Assembly: GCF_003997495.1 (NCBI RefSeq)
Contig: NZ_RZRU01000010.1
Span: 138,588 to 202,587, forward strand
Reading direction: 5' to 3'
Origin: Mesorhizobium sp. M7A.F.Ca.US.008.03.1.1
GTDB lineage: Bacteria > Pseudomonadota > Alphaproteobacteria > Rhizobiales > Rhizobiaceae
DNA length: 64,000 bases
The position numbers and the translations under genes were made by a program. Shown here in pieces: positions 47,124 through 55,937 of this stretch. The notes under the pieces are model-generated. The model had not been told where the DNA came from. It saw nothing but the letters and a program-made list of their open reading frames with translations, and made no database searches. The number at the start of each line of letters is the position of its first letter. Position 1 is the stretch's first letter.

Positions 47124-47508
47124 CCAGGTCGACAGGCCGTCAGTGTGTATTCTGCACCAGTGGGTTCGTCGTAGGGCCTCGGCAAAGCAGCTGGTAGACC
47201 ACGCTAGCCCGATGAAAAGACAGCAGTTTCGTTAGTTTGAGTGCCCGCGGTTCATCAATTGATGGATTAAGCAGTCGGATGTTTGCTTCATCCACCATGC
47301 CTGCTGGTGGCATGCGACTGAATTCTGCAAAAAGGCGGCATACATGCTGAGGAGCGCCATTTCGGCGAGAGGCCGCCGGACCGCCAATGCCGCGCAAGGT
47401 CGGCGAAAACGACTCCGCGCGTCTGCATGATCTGCTTGGCCCACGGGCCTCCACATTCGCTCTTCCCACGAGAAGCCCCGATGAAGAAGGAAGGTGAGAT
47501 GAGTTTCT
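47124..47508. other. Intergenic stretch between M16 peptidase and gabD
   Basis: No gene or sigma-54 element with correct halves seen; a GC-N10-CC match at about 47187 is too poor in the -24 half. Confidence 0.35.
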
Positions 47509-50184
47509 TTACTCATCCTTGCCGCCCAGCGGCGGGCCGACCACCAAAATGGCGGGCTCGGCCGAAAGCAGCTTTTTGGCCGCCGCCTTGACCTGTTTGA
47601 GCGTCACCCGACCGATGCTGCGGGCGCGACGCTGGTTGTAGTCGACGTCGGCCTTGTGAATCTGCAAATCCAGGAGCCGGTCTGCAATCGAGCGGGTCGA
47701 GCCCAGTTGGTCGATGGCATAGGCGCCGATCAGGTGCTTCTTCGACGCCTTGAGCTCGGCCCCGGTCGGTCCTTGCTGCGCCATCTGCTTTACCACATCT
47801 CGCACGATGCTCAGTGTTTGGGCAGCGCAGTCCGAGCGTGTCTCTGTCGTAACCAGAAGCGAGTCAAGGGTTAGTTCAGAGCTGACGTGATAGGCAAGGC
47901 CGCGTTTTTGACGTACCTCCTCGTAAAGGCGGGAAGTCAAGTATGAGCCGCCAAGGATGTCGTTCAGCAGCACGGCCGCGTAGAAATCCGGCGCGCTAGG
48001 CTTCACGCCAGGCCAGGCCAACGTCAGCGAAGTCTGCGGCAGGTCGTAGTTCTCCTCCACCAGTTGACCGAGTTTCGGCGCGACATCGTAGACGGGGACG
48101 AGGGTTTGTTGCTCAGGCAAATCACCAAACAGCTGGTCAAGCCTTTCCCTCAACGTGTTCGCGTCAATGTCACCCACCACGGCAATATGGAGCCCGTCGC
48201 GAGCGAAAATGGCCTGGTGGAAGGCGCGGAGGTCGGACGGCGTGATGCCGGGCAGGCTCTCTTTTGTGCCTTCTCCCAGCCTTGAACAAGGATGCGCGCC
48301 ATAGATCGCGCGCAGCCATTTGCGCTGAGCGATGGCGTTAGGGTCTCGCTCGCTGCCGACGATGCGGGAGACAATCTCGGCGCGGACGCGATCGATCGGC
48401 CCCTGCTCGAAGCGCGGCGCGTTCAGCGCGAGCCGAAGCAGGCCGAACGCCGCGTCCTGCTTTTTGGAAAGCATGCACATCGATCCGTAGATGTCGTCGC
48501 TTTGCGCGTCCAAACTCATTTCGGCGCCGGCATGGTCGAGCTTCACCTGGAAGGCACCGCTGTCGTAATGGCCAGCGCCTTCGATGAACAGGCCGGCCAT
48601 CAGTTTGGCCATCCCCTCCTTCCCGACCGGGTCCTGCTTGGTGCCGCCCTTGAAGGCAAAGCCGATGTTGACGATTTCCACTGTGTGGTCCTCCACCAGC
48701 CAGGCGATGATGCCCTTTTCGGACTTCACCTCCTGGATGTTCATCGCAGCATGGGGCCGAGCGCCGAGCGTCATCTCTTGATTCTCCGTCTTGGGCAAGA
48801 GATAGCCCGTGGTCGAACGGTCGAACGCGAGATAGCGGGCGGCAACTGCTTTGATTTGCTCGGGGGTAACCTTGCGGATGCGATTCGGCCGTTCCTCGAC
48901 ATCCTTCACGGTACCGCCGGTGGCCAGCGTCGAGCCGTAGATGCTGGCGAGCCAGTCCAGGTTGTCTTCCGCAAAGATCATATTGAGCAAATAGTGGTCC
49001 TTGGCCTTGCCTAGTTCCTCGTTGCTGACACCATCCTCGGCAATGCGGGCAACTTCGGCAGCGGCCGCCGCTTCGAGATCAGCCAGCTTGGCATCGCCGC
49101 GCGGTGCGCCATAGATGGCGAACTTGGTGTCGTCGAGCATAGTGCCCTGGAAATAGACGCGGGCGCTGGAAGCGATACCTTGCTGGACAGCGAGCGCCTG
49201 GTAGAGCCGGCCGCGGTTACCGCCGCCGAGAATTTCGGCCAGCAGGTCGAGCGCTTCGGCCTCGCCCGGCTTGGCGGTGTGGTAGGACGGCACCACCCAC
49301 TGCGTCGAAAAACTGGGCACGCTGACGCGGGCGTCTGAGAGCGTGACGGTGCGCCTGGTGTTCTGCTCGGGCTCAACCGGCCGGATGCGCGGCGGCAGGT
49401 CAGGTCCGCGCGCCACCTTGCCATAGGTCTTTTCGGCCAGCGCCCGCACCGTGTCCGGTTCGACATCGCCGGCCACGATCAGCACGGAGTTGTTGGGCCA
49501 GTAGTACTTTTCATAGAAGACGGTGGCGTCGACGCGGTTCAGCTGCTCGATCTCCTGCATCCAGCCGATGATCGGGATGCGATAGGGGTGGTTCTGCCAC
49601 AGCGTCGCGTCGATCTCCTCATGGAGAACGTCCTGCGGGTTGGTGTCGGTGCTTGAGCGGCGCTCCTCGATGACCACATCGCGCTCGGTCTTGACGACAT
49701 CGTCGGTCAGGATGAGGTTTCGCATTCGGTCGGCCTCGAAGCTCATCATCAGCTCGAGCGCCGACGGCGCCACTGTCTGATAGAAGGCGGTGTAGTCGGA
49801 GGAGGTGAAGGCGTTGTTGGAGCCGCCGATCTCGAACACTGCGCGGTCGAATTCGCCGCCCGCATGGTTGGTCGTCGCCTTGAACATCAGATGCTCGAAG
49901 AAATGGGCGATGCCGGATTTGCCCGGCGGCTCGTCGGCGCTGCCGATCTTGTACCACACCATGTGGGTGACGATCGGCGCCCGGTGGTTGGGAATGACGA
50001 CCACCTCCATGCCGTTGTCGAGCACGAAATCCCTCGCCTTGCCGTCCTCCCATGCGACGGGGATCGGAGCCGGCCCCGCGCCGACCAACTCGGACGCAAC
50101 GGACGTCCTGCGAAGCCCATGAGTGCGGGGCTTGCTTGGTAGTTCTGGTAGGGAGAGTGGGGTTATGGGCTGCGTTCCTGGCAA
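47509..50184 (-). CDS. M16 zinc peptidase, two fused halves (y4wA-y4wB type)
   Basis: 891 residues made of two M16 units. The first (about 45-470) is active: GIAHFFEHLMF holds the inverted zinc motif HxxEH (His94, Glu97, His98) and VVIEERR supplies Glu174. The second (about 490-885) lacks the motif and resembles the inactive partner. In Rhizobium NGR234 I recall two adjacent genes, y4wA and y4wB, for such halves; here they form one chain, like pitrilysin. No signal peptide is seen. M16A enzymes cleave peptides of up to about 70 residues inside a closed chamber; HrrP of Sinorhizobium, which degrades plant NCR peptides in nodules, is of this family. A NifA/sigma-54 promoter about 200 bases upstream supports a nodule role. 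Confidence 0.9.
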   Translation of the reverse strand: MPGTQPITPLSLPELPSKPRTHGLRRTSVASELVGAGPAPIPVAWEDGKARDFVLDNGMEVVVIPNHRAPIVTHMVWYKIGSADEPPGKSGIAHFFEHLMFKATTNHAGGEFDRAVFEIGGSNNAFTSSDYTAFYQTVAPSALELMMSFEADRMRNLILTDDVVKTERDVVIEERRSSTDTNPQDVLHEEIDATLWQNHPYRIPIIGWMQEIEQLNRVDATVFYEKYYWPNNSVLIVAGDVEPDTVRALAEKTYGKVARGPDLPPRIRPVEPEQNTRRTVTLSDARVSVPSFSTQWVVPSYHTAKPGEAEALDLLAEILGGGNRGRLYQALAVQQGIASSARVYFQGTMLDDTKFAIYGAPRGDAKLADLEAAAAAEVARIAEDGVSNEELGKAKDHYLLNMIFAEDNLDWLASIYGSTLATGGTVKDVEERPNRIRKVTPEQIKAVAARYLAFDRSTTGYLLPKTENQEMTLGARPHAAMNIQEVKSEKGIIAWLVEDHTVEIVNIGFAFKGGTKQDPVGKEGMAKLMAGLFIEGAGHYDSGAFQVKLDHAGAEMSLDAQSDDIYGSMCMLSKKQDAAFGLLRLALNAPRFEQGPIDRVRAEIVSRIVGSERDPNAIAQRKWLRAIYGAHPCSRLGEGTKESLPGITPSDLRAFHQAIFARDGLHIAVVGDIDANTLRERLDQLFGDLPEQQTLVPVYDVAPKLGQLVEENYDLPQTSLTLAWPGVKPSAPDFYAAVLLNDILGGSYLTSRLYEEVRQKRGLAYHVSSELTLDSLLVTTETRSDCAAQTLSIVRDVVKQMAQQGPTGAELKASKKHLIGAYAIDQLGSTRSIADRLLDLQIHKADVDYNQRRARSIGRVTLKQVKAAAKKLLSAEPAILVVGPPLGGKDE

Positions 50185-50392
50185 AGTGATCTGTTCCTCA
50201 TTTTGAAGGATCTATGTCTCCCGAACGCCTATTGGGAGAAAGTGGATCGGCACGCGACGCCGAGCCACATGAGCCGTCAGCGTGTTGCTGGGCCTGACGC
50301 GAGCCTCATCTTTGGATGCGTCCGGGAAACTTTCGGCATGGTGAGGCCATGGGAAGTCTGCTCGTTATCCATTGGGTGTTTGCGGATACCTG

Positions 50393-50408
50393 AGCATGCC
50401 CCGTGCCA
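50393..50408 (-). promoter_or_regulatory. Sigma-54 promoter upstream of the M16 peptidase
   Basis: Minus-strand TGGCACGGGGCATGCT: perfect -24 half, GG/GC ten bases apart, -12 half ATGCT instead of TTGCT. The predicted leader to ATG 50184 is about 200 bases. Confidence 0.7.
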
Positions 50409-50468
50409 AGTAAGAAAGCCCCGATTCGCAAGGTTTGATCCAACCTTGATACTTGCGATATCCGACAT

Positions 50469-50484
50469 TGTCGGGCATCCGACA
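50469..50484 (-). promoter_or_regulatory. NifA upstream activator site of the M16 peptidase
   Basis: TGTCGGGCATCCGACA is an exact TGT-N10-ACA site; read from the other strand it is TGTCGGATGCCCGACA, a near-perfect palindrome. It lies 60 bases upstream of the -24 element. Confidence 0.7.
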
Positions 50485-51069
50485 GAAAGCGCCTTTCGCC
50501 GGCGCGCCGGCTATGACGCTCGCCTCCTCCGGCGTGACGACGATCCTTTGGCGGGCGCCGCGCACACCGATCTGCCCGCCTATCAGCACCGCGACATCGA
50601 AGGACAGCGCGATCGTGACTGGATGGGTCTTACGCAAACATGCAGCAGTGCCACCGCGATCAGGACTTCATCCGCCCCACAAAGACCCGAGCGCGAGGGA
50701 CGACGTGTAAGGCAACATGTCATCCTCGATAATGATGCCGCGCATAAAGAGGTAAGGTCCCTCGTCGTACCGGCGAGCCCCTTCGCTGGGTCTCGCGAGG
50801 GTCTGGTTTGCGAACGTCGACCGACAGCATCACGGCATGGGCGGCCCCATCGGTAGGCAAGCATTGACCGTGCCATCAGCGTTGAGGCAGCGCAGAGCCC
50901 AATTTCCCGGTGCCAGCCGGTACGTTGGAGCTTCAACTGTGGCCAGCCAAGCGGGCCGAGGCCGTGAAACTCCTGATACCCTGGACCGTCCGGATTGCAA
51001 CGCACGACGCCTTGGTCTCGCGCCAACGTCCATTGACGCTCAGCGAAGCATCATGCGGACGAGCTGGGA
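50485..51069. other. Stretch without recognisable gene
   Basis: Several frames of 80-220 codons overlap on both strands; none shows family signatures or a ribosome site. Probably relic DNA. Confidence 0.35.
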
Positions 51070-51330
51070 AAGCTTGGCCGGGCCGGCGCCTTCCCAGGCG
51101 CATGGGACGCGCGACGACCCATGTGGACCTTGGATTTCACTACGCACTTACGCTGCTTTGGCCTTGTCAGCAGCCTGAGCATAAAGCGTGCTCAGCTTTC
51201 AGGGCGAGCCTCTTTCATGTTGATAGCATCTGTCGTCATTCAGGATCGCCCCATTTTCGCATGCCGCTTGCAGCTTTCAGACTGTTGTCAGCCAGGGCCG
51301 CCATAAAGGGTCTCGTTTAACGCATTCGGG
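51070..51330. repeat. Inverted copy of the autotransporter promoter block
   Basis: Matches 30425-30690 in reverse orientation over about 260 bases, including the regulatory box, AAAGGGTCTCG and a GGGAGG ribosome-site-like end. Beyond 51330 the sequence differs and no autotransporter gene follows. Confidence 0.65.
51274..51291 (+). promoter_or_regulatory. 11-bp-phased box in the orphan promoter copy
   Basis: CTTTCAGACTGTTGTCAG, one base different from the autotransporter box; half-site starts 11 bases apart. Confidence 0.5.
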
Positions 51331-52038
51331 AGGCTTCATCACTCGACCACATTAATTTCGGGCCGTTCGCCGGCGCTCCGAATGGCACTTAACACCAGAT
51401 CCTCTCCAAACCCGTGATGATCCAAGAGGAAAACGAAAAATCCCTAAATCATAAAAAAGCACCGATACGGTCGGCTCCAGGCTGATGAAATTGCGGTCTC
51501 ACTGGCCACGCACGATACTTGCGATGGCGATGGCCATTGCAAAGGCCGGTCAAGCACCCAAGACGCTGACAAGCACGCCTCCGACCAAAGCTCGATCGTT
51601 GGCAGCCTTTCTAGCCGTATACTTGGGGCATTTTGGGACGGCGATCCGGACGCCGATTAAAACCTGCCGGTCGTCTAAATGGAATGGTTGGTCCGGGTCC
51701 TTACTGGACCTGCGCCAACCCGATCGGGCCGGCGCACAGGGGCACCCAGACAATTGGACACGTCGCCTTTGCGCGGCGGCTTGCACTTTCTCGGATGGCC
51801 TTTTTTCTCCCCGGGCGAAATCGAGCGAGCGGTGAGGCGGAGCCTTCGATTTTGCCGATCATGTCGTGTCGCTTCGATCGAACTGCTCAGACGATGATAG
51901 CGGCATTGATTGCCGCGGCCGAAATGCGTTGTGTGAAGTACGATTTCTACGCCGTATACATACTGCCGTACAGTTCGCCCTGTCAGCAGCCTTGCCAGCA
52001 ATCCGCCCTGTGTCCAACTGTCGTCGAATTCACCGGTG
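51331..52038. other. Stretch without recognisable gene
   Basis: Downstream of an apparently functional promoter copy but with no plausible product. The right end is the 3' flank of the histidine kinase gene. Confidence 0.35.
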
Positions 52039-53367
52039 TCATTGAGGAATTCGTATGATCGCCTCGAAACCATCATTGCGACCGCGGGCGGGCGACGCAA
52101 GCTCTAGACTGCCACCGATCCGCTGGATAACCATGTTAGCGATATGTAGACCAAGGCCTGAGCCCGCAGCAGGAGTAGCACCACGACTAAATCGCTTTGT
52201 AAGCCCTTCGAGGTCGGGGAGGGGCACCACCGGTCCGGCGTTTGCAATAGCGATGGTTCCATCAGTTTGGACGGAAACTGTTGTCGGAACAGTGGGCAGT
52301 CCATGTATCAGCGCATTCTCGATCAGGTTACGAAGGAGGATCCCAAACGCATCGACATCCACTTTGCGCATCAAAGTGGGGCAGCCGTCGACGTTAAGAT
52401 GCAGGCGTCCGGCATATTGCGGCTTTTTCCTCAGGTCATCGATTTCCAGCCGAACCGATCGGACAAGATCGATCGCGTGATCCGCCATGCCAACCCCCGA
52501 TTCGGCTTGAGCGAGCTGAAGCACTTTTTCGACAAGGCGGCCAAGGCTCGACAGCGCTTGCTCGATGCCGCGCGCACGCATTTTGGCCGACCCATTGGGA
52601 AGCTCGGCCACTAATCTCTGCATCTGAGCGATTGAACCTGCGATCGGCGTGCGCAGTTCATGCGCACTGTTTGCGGCGAACTCGCGTTCGGCCTCGAGAG
52701 CCGCCCGCAGACGATCGAGAAGCCGATTGACGGATGCCGCGATTGGAGCCAACTCTGCCGGGAAATCGCCCAAGTCCATTGGTGACAGATTGCCGCCGTC
52801 GCGCGATCCGATCTGCTGTCGCAGTACCTCGATTGGCCGCAGCGAGCGCCGGATCACGATCCACCAAACAGCTAAGCTAAAGGGCAGGAGCACGAGTGTC
52901 GGAAGGAAGACAAAAAGTGCGCCCTTCGCGATTGTGGTACGGCGGCCATCAAGCGGTTCGGCCAACTGATGATACACGCCGTCTTGGATCTCCTCTGTGT
53001 AGACGCGGTAATCAGCGTTTCGCCAAAAGCCGTTACTCAGGGGAGCATCAGGGAAGGGCTGCTGACCCTCTTCCGGTTCAGAAATAAGCACTACCCCGTA
53101 CTTATTAATAACCTGCTCACGATAGGTCCAGTACTTTTCATAAGTTGGCAAGTGGTTATTGTATTGATCAACGTGTTTTCCATTCAAGACCTTGATCAGC
53201 TCTGGTTCTCTGTACTCTGCGCTCCCCTGGAGCAAGTCATCCGAACTTTCGTTTACATTATTGCAAAAAATGAACGCAGCAATGGTTGGGGCGGCGATCC
53301 AAACCAGGAGCGTTGCCCCGCCTAACCACGATATCAGCTTTCTCGTCATGCTGTTCGAGTTCGTCAT
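52039..53367 (-). CDS. Sensor histidine kinase (QseC/PmrB-like)
   Basis: 442 residues. Two transmembrane helices, about 13-34 (WLGGATLLVWIAAPTIAAF) and 150-172 (LFVFLPTLVLLPFSLAVWW), enclose a periplasmic sensor of about 115 residues. A HAMP-like linker leads to HisKA with the phosphorylated His236 in NSAHELRTPIAGS. The ATPase domain has N-box LLRNLIENALIHG and G-box GSGLGLHIANMVIQRIGG. It overlaps the response regulator gene by four bases (ATGA), so the two are co-translated. The name QseC is used in the two-component sense, not the ICE repressor. Stimulus unknown. Confidence 0.92.
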   Translation of the reverse strand: MTNSNSMTRKLISWLGGATLLVWIAAPTIAAFIFCNNVNESSDDLLQGSAEYREPELIKVLNGKHVDQYNNHLPTYEKYWTYREQVINKYGVVLISEPEEGQQPFPDAPLSNGFWRNADYRVYTEEIQDGVYHQLAEPLDGRRTTIAKGALFVFLPTLVLLPFSLAVWWIVIRRSLRPIEVLRQQIGSRDGGNLSPMDLGDFPAELAPIAASVNRLLDRLRAALEAEREFAANSAHELRTPIAGSIAQMQRLVAELPNGSAKMRARGIEQALSSLGRLVEKVLQLAQAESGVGMADHAIDLVRSVRLEIDDLRKKPQYAGRLHLNVDGCPTLMRKVDVDAFGILLRNLIENALIHGLPTVPTTVSVQTDGTIAIANAGPVVPLPDLEGLTKRFSRGATPAAGSGLGLHIANMVIQRIGGSLELASPARGRNDGFEAIIRIPQ

Positions 53368-54023
53368 GTGACCACGAGCCTGTATCCGGAGCCACGCACG
53401 GTTGCTATTCTATCCCCGCCGATCTTCTTGCGGAGCCGGCTGACATAAACCTCCACTGTGTTGCTCTCGAACTCCGAATTGAATGAATAAAGCGCGTGCT
53501 CGATCCTCCCCTTTGAAACGACCGAACCGGGCCGGCGTAGAAGGCAGTCGAGCACCGCCCATTCGCGTCCAGACAGGTGGACCTCCTGCCCGTCGCGGAA
53601 GAGGCGTCGCTCGGCTGCCTGTATGGAAAGCGTCCCAACCGAAAATTGCGGCTCCGGAAAATGCCCTTGGCGACGTGCCACTGCACGGATGCGTGCCGAG
53701 AGTTCCCCCAGATCGAACGGCTTGACCAAATAGTCGTCGGCGCCAGCGTTGAGCCCCTCGATGCGATGCGAAATCCGATCGCGGGCTGTCAGAATGATGA
53801 CCGGCGTTGTATCAAGCCCCTTGATCAGCTCCCGCAGATAGTCGATGCCATTGCCGTCCGGCAGGTGAACGTCGAGCAAAATAACGTCGTAGCCGGCCAC
53901 AGCTGCATGACCGCGCGCTCCGGACAGGCCCTCGGCCCAGTCGACCGCGTGGCCACCAGCCACCAAATGATCGTGCACAGCACTTCTAAGGTCGTCGTCG
54001 TCTTCAATGAGCAGTATTCGCAT
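53364..54023 (-). CDS. OmpR-family response regulator (QseB/PmrA/TctD-like)
   Basis: 219 residues. Receiver: IEDDDDLR acidic pocket, phosphoacceptor Asp51 in ILLDVHLPDGNGIDYLREL, Thr in IILTARD and Lys in YLVKPFDLGEL. Winged helix: LSGREWAVLDCLLRRPGSVVSK to VEVYVSRLRKKIG, RIATVRGSGYRL. It would bind direct repeats spaced 11 bases; exactly such a box (54076-54091) lies upstream of its own start, and a second one faces the divergent lipoprotein gene. Expression is therefore probably autoregulated. A truncated copy is at 55320-55778. Confidence 0.93.
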   Translation of the reverse strand: MRILLIEDDDDLRSAVHDHLVAGGHAVDWAEGLSGARGHAAVAGYDVILLDVHLPDGNGIDYLRELIKGLDTTPVIILTARDRISHRIEGLNAGADDYLVKPFDLGELSARIRAVARRQGHFPEPQFSVGTLSIQAAERRLFRDGQEVHLSGREWAVLDCLLRRPGSVVSKGRIEHALYSFNSEFESNTVEVYVSRLRKKIGGDRIATVRGSGYRLVVT

Positions 54024-54075
54024 CAGGCTGCCGAGCTCCGGTATGAGGGCAAGGCTCCTGCCTTATTGATCGAAG

Positions 54076-54091
54076 CTGACAGTAGGCTGAA
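54076..54091 (-). promoter_or_regulatory. 11-bp-phased box facing the response regulator gene
   Basis: Minus strand TTCAGCCTACTGTCAG: TTCAG and GTCAG half sites with starts 11 bases apart, 53 bases upstream of the regulator start. Confidence 0.55.
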
Positions 54092-54115
54092 CCGGCGCCA
54101 GCGAATATCTGGGGG

Positions 54116-54133
54116 CTTTCAGGCTGCTGTCAG
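54116..54133 (+). promoter_or_regulatory. 11-bp-phased box facing the lipoprotein gene
   Basis: CTTTCAGGCTGCTGTCAG, followed after 18 bases by AAAGGGGTCGTTAA, the same layout as in front of the autotransporter gene. Confidence 0.6.
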
Positions 54134-54182
54134 CTACAATTGCAAGAAAGGGGTCGTTAACAAAGCCAAACGAAGAGGCCTT

Positions 54183-54680
54183 ATGAAACCCCTCCTGATC
54201 TCGGCACTTTTGCTCAATGTGACCACCGGCGGCTGTACACTGGTTGGCGGGCAATTCGACGTGGCGGTCAACGAATGGCAGCCGCGCCACGCGTCAATGT
54301 CCAGGCTTGAAACTGACAGGTGTCTTAAATACGAGGGCACCGTAGCGGGTGCCTCCAGTTATCGAACAGTGCCTAGCAGGTCAGAAGTGCACTTTGACCA
54401 TAGGGGTCGTCCGTATTTTCGGCGCTCGCGAACAGAGTCGACGGTCAATCGATGCGCCACTGCCAGAGTCTGGAACGGTCAAGTGTTTGTTATCCCCCGT
54501 CCGGGCCATATTCTCTGCCGAGGACCAAGAAGGCCCTATTTTCGGTGCCCACGAACAGAGCCAACGGTCAATCGATGCGCCACTGCCAGGGTCTGGAACG
54601 GTCAAGTGTTTGTGATCCCCTGTCCCGGCCGTGTTCTCTGCCGAACTCGCCCTTGTAGTCGGCACACCAAAGATCGTTAG
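54183..54680 (+). CDS. Putative lipoprotein with 41-residue tandem repeat, 3' end altered
   Basis: 165 residues. The N-terminus MKPLLISALLLNVTTGGC is a short lipoprotein-type signal (Cys18, lipobox TGGC is imperfect). The C-terminal half consists of two copies of a 41-residue unit (54408-54530 and 54531-54653): RPYFR, TVNRCATARVWNGQVFVIP, LCR. The repeated Cys and Trp residues suggest a compact, perhaps disulfide-bonded fold in the periplasm. From about 54650 the codons belong to an inserted transposase relic, so the natural C-terminus has been lost. The promoter box implies control by the divergent two-component system. Family unknown. Confidence 0.55.
   Translation: MKPLLISALLLNVTTGGCTLVGGQFDVAVNEWQPRHASMSRLETDRCLKYEGTVAGASSYRTVPSRSEVHFDHRGRPYFRRSRTESTVNRCATARVWNGQVFVIPRPGHILCRGPRRPYFRCPRTEPTVNRCATARVWNGQVFVIPCPGRVLCRTRPCSRHTKDR
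54408..54653 (+). repeat. Two tandem 123-bp repeats within the lipoprotein gene
   Basis: Units 54408-54530 and 54531-54653 are in frame and over 85% identical, so the duplication is recent. Confidence 0.75.
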
Positions 54681-55099
54681 GGCGACAGCCGTTTGAAAGT
54701 GGTGTCCCCGTCGCCCTGTTGCGCCTGCGCTTGCGGCGCTCGACCATGCCGTGGCGGTCGAGCACGGCATGCACGGCCGAGATCGCGGGCCGGTGCACAT
54801 CCGGATACAGCCGGGCCAGCCGCTCGCGTATCTTCGGCGCACCCCATGTCGGCTTGTCTTGCTTGAGGCGCACAATCAGCTTCTCGATTTGAAACGGAAG
54901 CTGATTGGCGTGGCGATAGGGCCGCCGCGATCGGTCCGTCAGCCCTCCAGGCCGCTGTCGTTGTAGCGCGTGAGGATCTTGTAGCCGGTCTTGCGCGAGA
55001 TATCGAACTCCCGGCAAAGCACCGCCATCTTCTCGCGTCCAGCAGCCGGGCGACGAACTTCAGCCGCTCTTCCATGACGTTACACTCCTTCCAAGGCAC
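54650..55099 (-). mobile_element. IS481-type transposase relic
   Basis: Encodes RLKQDKPTWGAPKIRERLAR, a DDE-core start LWCADYKGEF (first Asp) and an N-terminal helix-turn-helix that is frameshifted near 54990. The catalytic core after the first Asp is absent. It is distinct from the intact element at 11.8 kb. It lies between the two copies of the two-component locus. Confidence 0.7.
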
Positions 55100-55319
55100 C
55101 TTGCTCTCCTTGCAAAGGGCCGAAAGTGTAACCCATCTATCCGGAATGAACTGTCACCCATCTCTCGGGAAGGAAAGTCATGGCCAAGGCAACTGGAAGC
55201 CGAATTTTCTTTTAGAGTATGAATCAGCGCCGTCTGCCGAAAAGCGCGTCCACGATCTTCCCTTTTGAAACGACCGTGCAGGGCTGGGGCAGACGGTAGT
55301 CGAGCACCGCCCATCCGCG

Positions 55320-55778
55320 TCAAGTCAGGTAGACCTCCTGCCCGTCGCGGAAGAGGCGTCGCTCGGCTGCCTGTATGGAAAGCGTCCCAACCGAAAATTG
55401 CGGCTCCGGAAAATGCCCATGGCGACGTGCCACTGCATGGATACGCGCTGAGAGTTCCCCCAGATCGAACGGCTTGACCAAATAGTCGTCGGCTCCAGCG
55501 TTGAAGCCCTCGATGCGATGCGAAATCCGATCGCAGGCTGTCAGAATGATGACCGGTGCCGATTCAAGTTCCTTGATCAGCTCCCGCAGATAGTCGATCC
55601 CATTGCCGTCCGGCAGGTGAACGTCGAGCAAAATAAGGTCGTAGCCGACCACAGCTGCATAATCGCGCGCTTCGGACAGGTTCTTGGCCCAGTCGACCGC
55701 GTGGCCACCAGCCACCAAATGATCGTGCATAGCACTTCCAAGGTCCTTATCGTCTTCAGTGAGCAGTATTCGCATCAT
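55320..55778 (-). pseudogene. Truncated copy of the response regulator gene
   Basis: 152 codons: an intact receiver with Asp51-equivalent in ILLDVHLPDGNGIDYLREL, but the frame stops after FRDGQEVYLT, losing the winged helix. About 90% identical to 53364-54023. If expressed it would be a receiver-only protein that could titrate phosphate from the kinase. No copy of the kinase gene accompanies it. Confidence 0.75.
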
Positions 55779-55827
55779 GCTGCCGAGCTCCGGTATGAGG
55801 GCAAGGCTCCCATCTTATTGGTCGAAG

Positions 55828-55843
55828 CTGACAATAGGCTGAA
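55828..55843 (-). promoter_or_regulatory. 11-bp-phased box facing the truncated regulator copy
   Basis: Minus strand TTCAGCCTATTGTCAG, one base different from 54076-54091. Confidence 0.5.
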
Positions 55844-55869
55844 CCGGCGGCAGCGAATTATTTGGGGAG

Positions 55870-55887
55870 CTTTCAGGCTGCTGTCAG
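55870..55887 (+). promoter_or_regulatory. 11-bp-phased box facing the second lipoprotein-like gene
   Basis: CTTTCAGGCTGCTGTCAG, identical to 54116-54133, again followed by AAAGGGGTCGTTAA. Confidence 0.55.
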
Positions 55888-55937
55888 CTACAACTTGCAA
55901 GAAAGGGGTCGTTAACAAAGCCAAACGAAGAGCCCCT

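Noticed and set aside
47185..47202. GC-N10-CC upstream of gabD as a sigma-54 promoter
   Set aside because: Halves TGGTCT and CTGCT are poor and there is no TGT-N10-ACA nearby.
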